This document shows, in pieces, positions 1 to 4,389 of a stretch of 5,344 bases of DNA (positions within the stretch are counted from its first letter, which is position 1; each line of letters opens with the position of its first letter). The translations under genes and the position numbers were made by a program. The notes under the pieces are model-generated. The model did no database searches, was not told the origin of the DNA, and saw only the letters and a list, made by a program, of their open reading frames with translations. Origin of the DNA: Planctomycetaceae bacterium (GTDB lineage Bacteria; Planctomycetota; Planctomycetia; Pirellulales; Pirellulaceae). Location of the stretch: NCBI GenBank assembly GCA_002702965.1, contig PADE01000170.1, forward strand, positions 1 to 5,344, given 5' to 3'.

Positions 1-70
1 ACATTTTTTACAACTCAGTGCAGCTGCCTGGAGTCGTCTATCACAACAGAAGGATCTCGATTCAAACGAG
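1..70. other. Sequence upstream of the groEL fragment, not groEL-like
   Basis: The frame of the downstream GroEL fragment stays open to the window edge. Its translation here (ending ...QQKDLDSNE before the Met at 71) does not resemble the residues that precede MKxKKARVEDA in GroEL, which normally end the apical domain and read something like GxAxIxVGAATExE. The other two plus frames and the three minus frames do not give GroEL either. GroEL similarity therefore breaks off within a few codons of position 68. The stretch looks AT-richer than what follows and has a purine run AGAAGGA at 48-54, which is too far (16 nt) from ATG 71 to be a convincing ribosome binding site. It may be foreign sequence at a deletion junction or a contig-end artefact. 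Confidence 0.6.
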
Positions 71-529
71 ATGAAGCAGAAGAAAGCGCGCGTCGAAGAC
101 GCGTTGCATGCGACACGTGCGGCGGTCGAAGAGGGCATCCTGCCGGGCGGCGGTGTGGCGCTATTGCGTTGTCAGGAGGTTGTTTCGCAGTGTCGCGGGC
201 CTGCAAAGAAAGATGAAAAAGTCGGCGTTGATATTGTCTTGCGTGCACTCGATGCGCCGCTGCGACAGATCGCCGATAATTGTGGGATCGACGGCTCGGT
301 GATTGCGGATGAAGTCAGTGGCAAGCCATTGACCACCGGCTACAACGCGAACTCTGGTGAGTATGTTGACATGTACAAGGCGGGCGTGATCGATCCGGTA
401 AAGGTCGTGAGGACCGCGCTGGCCAATGCCGCGAGTATTTCGGGCTTGATGTTGACCACCGAAGCGCTCGTAACAAATTTTGACGACGAAGATAAGGAAA
501 AGCGAAGCGTAGAAGGCGCGGTTCGTTAG
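71..529 (+). CDS. groEL: GroEL (Cpn60) C-terminal fragment, N-terminal part missing
   Basis: The 152 residues align well with the last ~28% of the 60-kDa chaperonin, which folds proteins in an ATP-driven cytosolic double ring. MKQKKARVEDALHATRAAVEEG corresponds to E. coli GroEL from about residue 389. Asp10 matches the ATP-hydrolysis Asp398, and residues 17-28 (AAVEEGILPGGG) are the cpn60 signature. Further conserved blocks are APLRQIxxNCG (62-72), GYNAxxGEYVDM (90-101), GVIDPVKV (105-112, including the nucleotide-contacting Asp) and AASISGLMLTTEALV (120-134). What remains is the end of the intermediate domain and the C-terminal half of the equatorial domain. The N-terminal equatorial half and the whole apical domain are absent. 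The tail ends DDEDKEKRSVEGAVR with no GGM repeats. The coding frame is clean, which argues against long decay: a recent break or an assembly edge is more likely than an old pseudogene. Met71 is only the first in-frame Met and need not be a real start. Confidence 0.9.
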   Translation: MKQKKARVEDALHATRAAVEEGILPGGGVALLRCQEVVSQCRGPAKKDEKVGVDIVLRALDAPLRQIADNCGIDGSVIADEVSGKPLTTGYNANSGEYVDMYKAGVIDPVKVVRTALANAASISGLMLTTEALVTNFDDEDKEKRSVEGAVR

Positions 530-573
530 GACCTGATGTCCGGCACGACCGCCCAACGGTATGTGCGACCCAG

Positions 574-603
574 GGCCACTTCGTATGAGGTGGCCTTTTT
601 TTT
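574..603 (+). terminator. Intrinsic terminator after groEL
   Basis: A 9-bp stem, GGCCACTTC (574-582) with GAGGTGGCC (587-595), has one G-T wobble and a GTAT tetraloop. It is followed directly by eight T residues (596-603). It starts 45 bp after the groEL stop codon. This is a textbook Rho-independent terminator and should separate groEL transcription from dnaJ. Confidence 0.92.
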
Positions 604-788
604 GGACCATGGCAGCAGTCCCACACCTGCCGGCGGTTGGCATGAGTGTTGCTCGCCTTTCGGTCAGCGTCTGTGGGGATCCGCGAGGTCGGTGCTGTCG
701 TCGTGTTGGATCCACACGAGCCGCAGCGGGAACGGTTGGCGTCGGATGGTGTGTTGCTGCTCCATCTAGCGCCCGGTGGATGGCGATT
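604..788. other. Intergenic region between groEL terminator and dnaJ
   Basis: This gap must carry whatever promoter drives dnaJ-grpE, because the terminator upstream closes off groEL. I see no convincing -35/-10 pair and no CIRCE (TTAGCACTC-N9-GAGTGCTAA) operator; only an isolated half-site-like GAGTGTTGC occurs, without a partner. The dnaJ frame stays open back to 561, but that extension would run through the terminator and has no DnaJ-like residues. A 49-codon ORF in another frame (GTG 646 to TAA 793-795) is discussed in the findings. Confidence 0.6.
775..780 (+). promoter_or_regulatory. Ribosome binding site deciding the dnaJ start
   Basis: GGTGGA lies 8 nt before ATG 789, a suitable Shine-Dalgarno distance. 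It directly abuts or overlaps the alternative in-frame ATG at 780, which makes that codon unlikely as the start. Confidence 0.55.
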
Positions 789-1934
789 ATGGTAACCAAG
801 CGAGATTACTACGAAGTACTCGGTGTCGAGCGTAGCGCAGGCGAACGTGCGATCGCCACTTCCTACCGCAAGCTGGCGATCAAATACCATCCGGACAGCA
901 ACAGTGGTGATTCCGAGGCCGTTGAGCAGTTCAAAGAAGCTGCCGAGGCCTACGAGGTTCTCAGTGATCCCGAGAAACGAGCCCGCTACGACCGGTATGG
1001 GCACGCGGGGGTGGCGGGCTCGACCGGGCAGTTCAACCAGGTCGAGGACATTTTTGAGGCCTTCGGCGACATCTTTGGTACGGGACTGTTTGGCGATCTG
1101 TTGGGTGGGCGTCGTGGGCGGCGTCAGCGGCGCGGCGCCGATATTCGTTGCGACGTAACGCTCGATCTGGAAGAGGCCGCTGAGAATACGGTCAAGACCG
1201 TTACGTTTTCACGTAGTCGACCGTGCGATCCTTGCGACGGAAAGGGGACGCGTCCGGGTTCTTCGCTCGAGCGATGCCGACGTTGTGGAGGCGAGGGGCA
1301 GGTCGCTCAACAAATGGGGTTTGTGCGGGTACAGACGACGTGTCCGTCGTGCGAGGGAAGCGGCATGATGATCGCGGATCCGTGTACCGACTGTGGAGGC
1401 GCGGGCCGGGTCGCGGGTACGGTTACGATCGACATCGCGATTCCCGGCGGGATCGACGATGGCATGCGCGTGCGGATTCCCGGAGAGGGTGAGCCCGGAC
1501 CCGACGGCGGCCCGCCAGGAGACTGTTATTGTTTTGTTTCGGTGCGTCCTCACGAGCTATTTCAACGCGATGGGCAACACTTGGTTTTGCGGTTGCCGAT
1601 CAGCTATAGCCAGGCCACACTGGGAGCCAAGGTAGAAGTGCCGACGTTGTCCGGGTCTACCGAGCTGACGATTCCGAAAGGGACGCAGGCCGGTCAGGTT
1701 TTTCGCCTTCGCAGCAAAGGGATGCCCGACCCGCGCGGCGGCGGCCGTCGCGGCGAGTTGTTGGTGCAAACCTATATCGAGGTTCCCACCAAATTGGGTC
1801 GCAATCAACGGGAGCTGTTACAGAAATTAGCGGAGTTGGAGCGTACGGAAGTCACCCCGGAACGCAAGTCATTCGTAGAGAAGCTCCGCGATTATCTCAC
1901 CGGTGAAGATCCCCCGGAGAAGGCAAGCGAATGA
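789..1934 (+). CDS. dnaJ: Chaperone protein DnaJ (Hsp40, type I)
   Basis: This is a cytosolic co-chaperone that delivers unfolded clients to DnaK and stimulates its ATPase. The 381 residues match the usual ~375-380. The J domain spans residues 5-70 with the essential HPD at 34-36, followed by a short Gly/Phe region (about 71-107) that holds two D-I-F motifs (87-89, 94-96). The zinc-binding region has all four CxxCxGxG repeats: CDPCDGKG (146), CRRCGGEG (163), CPSCEGSG (185) and CTDCGGAG (199). The C-terminal client-binding beta domains follow, with IPGGIDDGMRVRIPGEGE (218-235) and LPISYSQATLGAKVEVPTL (269-287). A basic stretch RRGRRQRR (108-115) sits between the G/F and zinc regions. The start was set at 789 from the family N-terminus (M-x-T-K-R-D-Y-Y) and GGTGGA spacing; ATG 780 would add three residues. 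The stop overlaps grpE by ATGA, so the two are probably one operon with translational coupling. Confidence 0.97.
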   Translation: MVTKRDYYEVLGVERSAGERAIATSYRKLAIKYHPDSNSGDSEAVEQFKEAAEAYEVLSDPEKRARYDRYGHAGVAGSTGQFNQVEDIFEAFGDIFGTGLFGDLLGGRRGRRQRRGADIRCDVTLDLEEAAENTVKTVTFSRSRPCDPCDGKGTRPGSSLERCRRCGGEGQVAQQMGFVRVQTTCPSCEGSGMMIADPCTDCGGAGRVAGTVTIDIAIPGGIDDGMRVRIPGEGEPGPDGGPPGDCYCFVSVRPHELFQRDGQHLVLRLPISYSQATLGAKVEVPTLSGSTELTIPKGTQAGQVFRLRSKGMPDPRGGGRRGELLVQTYIEVPTKLGRNQRELLQKLAELERTEVTPERKSFVEKLRDYLTGEDPPEKASE

Positions 1935-2593
1935 GCGAAACAACCCCATCTCCCACCGGTGAACCCGATCCTGACGCCCCCGATGACGAGCGCACCGTGG
2001 CCGGTGATGCGTCCGACGGAGAGGTACCGAACGAGCCGATTTCGGCGACAGCCGACGGCGACAGCGAACCTCCCCCGAGCGATTCCACGGACGCCGCTGA
2101 TGTTTCCGCGGGTCAACTACAGGATGCGAATGAGCGGGTCTTGCGAGCCCAGGCGGAACTGGAGAATTTTCGCAAGCGGCTGCGGCGTGAAATGGAAGAG
2201 CAACGCAGGTTTGCGGCATTTCCGCTTTTGTCGGACTTGCTGCCTGTTGTTGATAATTTGGACCGCGCAGTTCAATCGGCAAAAGAGAGCCTCGATCCCG
2301 ACAGTCTGCTAGCGGGTGTTGAAATGGTTGCTGCGCAGCTGATCGCGGCATTGGAAAAACACGCCTGCCAGAAAATTACTGCGGCGGGTGAACCGTTTGA
2401 CCCGAATTTGCACGAGGCTATCGGTCAGCAACCGAGTGAGGATTCTCCGGAGGGGTGCGTAGCCCATGTTGCTTTGAACGGCTATTGTTTGCATGATCGA
2501 GTCATTCGTCCGTCGCAGGTACTGGTTTCAACGGGGACTCCGGATTCCCCAGTGGGTCGCTCCGACGACTCGCTGCCCGGCCAGGAGCCTTGA
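1931..2593 (+). CDS. grpE: GrpE, nucleotide exchange factor for DnaK
   Basis: GrpE dimers release ADP from DnaK and so complete the DnaK-DnaJ cycle. The protein has 220 residues. Residues 1-60 are an acidic, Pro/Ser/Asp-rich and probably disordered N-terminus, longer than in E. coli. Residues 62-119 are a heptad-like helix (LQDANERVLRAQAELENFRKR and onward) that forms the long coiled coil. The conserved LLSDLLPVVDNLDRA block is at 99-113. The C-terminal beta domain carries the family signature, from FDPNLHEAIGQQ (156-167) through GYCLHDRVIRPSQVLVS (184-200). About 20 hydrophilic residues follow it. The start ATG overlaps the dnaJ stop as ATGA. A Shine-Dalgarno stretch, GGAGAAGG at 1916-1923, lies inside the dnaJ end, 7 nt before the start. 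dnaK is not in the window. Confidence 0.96.
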   Translation: MSETTPSPTGEPDPDAPDDERTVAGDASDGEVPNEPISATADGDSEPPPSDSTDAADVSAGQLQDANERVLRAQAELENFRKRLRREMEEQRRFAAFPLLSDLLPVVDNLDRAVQSAKESLDPDSLLAGVEMVAAQLIAALEKHACQKITAAGEPFDPNLHEAIGQQPSEDSPEGCVAHVALNGYCLHDRVIRPSQVLVSTGTPDSPVGRSDDSLPGQEP

Positions 2594-2642
2594 CCAGCGC
2601 GAGTGGGCATGGTGTCCCTTGCTCCCCGCGGCGATTGGCTTC

Positions 2643-2648
2643 AAAGGA
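2643..2648 (+). promoter_or_regulatory. Ribosome binding site of the zinc-ribbon gene
   Basis: AAAGGA is placed 8 nt before ATG 2657. It selects this start over the upstream in-frame ATGs at 2603 and 2609, which have no comparable site and would add 18 or 16 residues unlike the family. Confidence 0.75.
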
Positions 2649-2656
2649 AAGATCCG

Positions 2657-2983
2657 ATGCCTACTTATGACTATGAATGCGATGCCTGTGGTCACGCGTT
2701 CGAGTTGTTTCAGGGAATTAAGGCCCCTGTCAAACGCAAGTGTCCCGAGTGCGGGCGTCTGAAACTTCGGCGGTTATTCGGCGCCGGTGCCGCCGTTATG
2801 TTCAAAGGTTCCGGATTTTACGAGACCGATTACCGCAGCGATGCGTACAAGAAGGCGGCAGCGGACGACAAGAAAGCCGCCGAACCAAAAAAGCCAGAGA
2901 GCAAGTCCGCTCCGGAGAGCAAATCGACGTCCGACAGCAAGCCGGCTGCGAACAAAGGGCAATCGAAAAAGAAGTCGGATTGA
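2657..2983 (+). CDS. FmdB-type zinc-ribbon protein
   Basis: This small protein (108 residues) belongs to the FmdB / 'CxxC_CxxC' putative regulatory family. The typical N-terminus MPTYDYECDACGH is followed by two Cys pairs, Cys8/Cys11 and Cys29/Cys32 (CPECG), which should bind one zinc. The usual family ending, MFKGSGFYETDYR, lies at about 52-64. The remaining ~44 residues are a Lys/Ser/Ala/Pro low-complexity tail with near-repeats of PESKS and SDSKP, ending KKKSD; it is probably disordered and positively charged. Biochemical function in the family is not firmly established. A regulatory role is a family label, and nucleic-acid or ribosome association through the basic tail is only a guess. 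It follows grpE by 63 bp on the same strand with no terminator seen between them, so it may be the last gene of the dnaJ-grpE transcript. Confidence 0.88.
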   Translation: MPTYDYECDACGHAFELFQGIKAPVKRKCPECGRLKLRRLFGAGAAVMFKGSGFYETDYRSDAYKKAAADDKKAAEPKKPESKSAPESKSTSDSKPAANKGQSKKKSD

Positions 2984-3049
2984 GGTTGTCCATCGGCGAC
3001 GGTAGCGGGTAAACCTCTCCGCTTCGCAGGTGCTCCTCTGCCGCCTGCG
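2982..3049 (+). other. Two short inverted repeats after the zinc-ribbon gene
   Basis: GAGGTT (2982-2987) pairs with AACCTC (3012-3017) across a 24-nt loop. CGCAGG (3025-3030) pairs with CCTGCG (3044-3049) across 13 nt. Neither is followed by a T tract, so an intrinsic terminator cannot be claimed. They are the only visible candidates for ending the dnaJ-grpE-zinc ribbon transcript, and six-base pairs of this kind can occur by chance in GC-rich DNA. Confidence 0.25.
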
Positions 3050-3072
3050 GTCTACCGACCCACATCCTGCGA

Positions 3073-3643
3073 ATGTACGCAGCGGACCAGTCGGACGACC
3101 CACTCAAAACCGGCTTTGCGCGCAACGGTATCCTCGCCAGACGTCTGTTCGACAAGGGAGTGCGGTTCGTCCAGTTGTCTGGCGGGGCGTATCAGACGGG
3201 TGGCGAGGGGGTCAGCAACTGGGACCGTTATAAAGTCCTCGAATCCTCATACGCTCGGCATGAGGCGATTCTCGATCAGCCCCTCGCCGCGCTGCTGACC
3301 GACTTGAAACAACGCGGCTTGTTGGATCATACCTTGGTGGTTTGGTGCACGGAGTTGGGGCGGATGCCGACATTTCAACAGGGCGCCAGTGGCCGAGATC
3401 ACAGTCCGTCTGGATTTGCTTGTTGGGCTGGCCGGTGGCGGTGTAAAAGCTCCGCTGTCTTACGGCGCGACCGATCGGTTTGGACACCCCGCGGTGGAGG
3501 GCGTCAGGCGTGCCTGCGATGTACGTGCGACGGTGTTGCATCTGCTGGGACTGGACCATCAACGGCTGACCTTTTCTCACAATGGGATCGAACGTCGACT
3601 GCCCGACGTACCCGGAGCGGTGATCAAGCCCGTGCTCGCCTAG
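3073..3643 (+). pseudogene. DUF1501 protein remnant, 5' truncated and frameshifted
   Basis: DUF1501 proteins are roughly 450-residue members of the alkaline-phosphatase/sulfatase-like superfamily. They are abundant in Planctomycetes, are usually secreted, and often pair with DUF1549/DUF1553 cytochrome-type genes. Only the C-terminal ~190 residues survive. The first frame (from 3073) reads FARNGILARRLFDKGVRFVQL, then DQPLAALLTDLKQRGLLDHTLVVW, TELGRMP and GRDHSPSGFACW. Similarity then switches by one base into a second frame that reads LAGGGVKAPLSYGATDRFGHPAV, VRATVLHLLGLDHQRL, FSHNG and ends VIKPVLA at stop TAG 3641-3643. The extra base fits one G too many in GGG at 3425-3427 (TGG-G-CTG in place of Trp-Leu). 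Upstream, the first frame is stopped at 3010-3012 and no DUF1501 N-terminus is found. No DUF1549/1553 partner is adjacent. The well-kept motifs suggest recent inactivation; the frameshift alone could be a sequencing error, but the missing 5' half could not. Confidence 0.88.
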
Positions 3644-3655
3644 ATCGCAGTCGCG

Positions 3656-3670
3656 CGCCGGATCTCGGCG
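3656..3670. terminator. Weak hairpin between convergent genes
   Basis: CGCCG (3656-3660) and CGGCG (3666-3670) form a 5-bp GC stem around GATCT, between the DUF1501 remnant stop (3643) and the convergent J-like gene stop (3685). No T tract follows on either strand. It is the only hairpin I see in this 41-bp junction, so a terminator role is tentative. Confidence 0.2.
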
Positions 3671-3725
3671 ATTGAAGAACACGATCACTGATTCCAGCGA
3701 TTGAAGAATACGATCAGCGCTCCCA
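3668..3725. repeat. 29-bp imperfect tandem duplication
   Basis: GCGATTGAAGAACACGATCA (3668-3687) recurs as GCGATTGAAGAATACGATCA (3697-3716), 19 of 20 bases identical at a 29-bp offset. The remaining 9 bases of each unit match at 5 positions, giving 24/29 overall. On the minus strand the inner copy encodes LIVFFNR at the end of the J-like membrane protein. The outer copy overlaps its stop codon and 3' flank. The 29-bp period puts the copies in different frames. Confidence 0.85.
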
Positions 3726-4194
3726 AGGCGACCACCACCAGCATCATGGTCAAGATCAGCGGCCAGGGAGATCGGCTCCGCGCGCGCGGTCGCCGTCCAG
3801 AGACGACTCGTGGCAGTGGAGGAGCGGCGACGGCAGCGTTTTCAGCGGGATGGGCCGGGAGTTCGTCCGCTCGTTCACCGTGAGGACCGGGCATTGCAGG
3901 GTTGGATGAAGCCGCGGAAGTCTCCCCCAGTTGCGCGTCGTAGGCTGTTCGACGGTCGGCGTTAAGGAGGCAGATCTTGGCAGCCGAAACTTCGTTCAGA
4001 ATCCTCTGCGCCAGGCCAACATAGGGGCCGGACTGGAACGTCCGGAGATATGACATCTGTCGATTGGCGGCGTTTTCGATGACATCTGGATTGGTTTCAG
4101 ACCGCACGATTCCCAGCAGCCGATAGTGGTTGGGCGGCTGCTCGTCCGGTGGAATTCCCAACCAAATGCGATAGGGATCGAACGAATCGTCCAT
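3685..4194 (-). CDS. J-like domain protein with C-terminal membrane anchor
   Basis: The protein has 169 residues. Residues 5-89 form a domain frequent at the N-terminus of planctomycete proteins: FDPYRIWLGIPPDEQPPNHYRLLGI (5-29), then a helix-rich stretch ending RILNEVSAAKICLLNADRRTAYDAQL (64-89). The pattern 'YxLLGI ... A ... LL(D/N)xxxRxxYDxxL' echoes a J domain, but the HPD tripeptide needed to stimulate DnaK is absent, with SGPY in the corresponding loop. Residues 90-141 are a Pro/Ala-rich linker ending in a basic cluster (RRPRARSR). Residues 145-164 (PLILTMMLVVVALGALIVFF) are one transmembrane helix, with only NRWNQ after it. The protein is therefore predicted to be tail-anchored with the J-like domain in the cytoplasm. 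The start was set at ATG 4194 from the domain N-terminus; an upstream in-frame ATG (4332) would add 46 unrelated residues and run across the ftr promoter. The Shine-Dalgarno signal is weak (AGAG). Function is unknown. Confidence 0.82.
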   Translation of the reverse strand: MDDSFDPYRIWLGIPPDEQPPNHYRLLGIVRSETNPDVIENAANRQMSYLRTFQSGPYVGLAQRILNEVSAAKICLLNADRRTAYDAQLGETSAASSNPAMPGPHGERADELPAHPAENAAVAAPPLPRVVSGRRPRARSRSPWPLILTMMLVVVALGALIVFFNRWNQ

Positions 4195-4280
4195 CGACAA
4201 CGCTCTGCGAGGTACGGATTCTTGTGTGTGCGATCGATTATTTCCCGAAACGCGGCGGTCCGCAAGATCTCTGTATTCAG

Positions 4281-4290
4281 ACGGCGCCGT
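4281..4290. repeat. 10-bp perfect palindrome
   Basis: ACGGCGCCGT reads the same on both strands. It sits 4 bp upstream of the proposed ftr -35 box, so it could be a protein site, but a GC-rich 10-mer palindrome can also arise by chance. Confidence 0.3.
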
Positions 4291-4294
4291 GTAC

Positions 4295-4323
4295 GTCACA
4301 CTCCACAGGAGTGTTGCTACAAT
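4295..4323 (+). promoter_or_regulatory. Sigma70-like promoter for ftr
   Basis: GTCACA (4295-4300) matches TTGACA at four of six positions. It is separated by exactly 17 bp from TACAAT (4318-4323), which matches TATAAT at five of six and is preceded by TGC, an extended -10 element. Transcription should begin near 4330, leaving a leader of about 60 nt before the GTG at 4390. Confidence 0.6.
4298..4314. promoter_or_regulatory. Candidate operator inside the ftr promoter
   Basis: ACACTCC (4298-4304) and GGAGTGT (4308-4314) are perfect inverted 7-mers around an ACA centre. The dyad overlaps the 3' half of the -35 hexamer and fills most of the spacer, so a bound dimeric regulator would block RNA polymerase. 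It could also fold as a hairpin, but it lies upstream of the predicted transcript start and would not be in the ftr RNA. Confidence 0.45.
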
Positions 4324-4389
4324 ACTCGCCAACGTGTTACCACGCGAGACAGATTTCGTTCCTCGAACTAATCACAGAGATTTCCCGGA

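Noticed and set aside
561..788. 76-residue N-terminal extension of the dnaJ reading frame
   Set aside because: It would start upstream of a strong intrinsic terminator and has no DnaJ-like sequence; ATG 789 fits the family N-terminus and has a suitable ribosome binding site.
604..788. CIRCE heat-shock operator upstream of dnaJ
   Set aside because: Only a partial GAGTG-like half-site near 644-652 is present, with no matching inverted half at the 9-bp spacing.
161..1004. Long minus-strand frames opposite groEL and dnaJ
   Set aside because: They are antisense to well-conserved coding sequence, have low-complexity Arg/Thr/Pro-rich translations and no family motifs; they are GC-rich shadow frames.
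2984..3072. Insertion-sequence scar at the DUF1501 truncation
   Set aside because: No transposase fragment, terminal inverted repeat pair or target-site duplication can be recognised in these 89 bp.
3212..3688. 158-codon minus-strand frame opposite the DUF1501 remnant
   Set aside because: The plus strand carries clear DUF1501 motifs in two frames; the minus translation has no recognisable pattern and begins inside the 29-bp repeat.
3668..3725. Start of a CRISPR array or recombination attachment site
   Set aside because: There are only two copies with a 9-bp gap, no further repeats or spacers, and one copy lies inside a coding region; a simple tandem duplication explains it.
4195..4332. 46-residue N-terminal extension of the J-like minus-strand gene
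   Set aside because: The extension covers the divergent promoter region and shows no similarity to the conserved N-terminus, which begins at FDPYRIWLGI just after ATG 4194.
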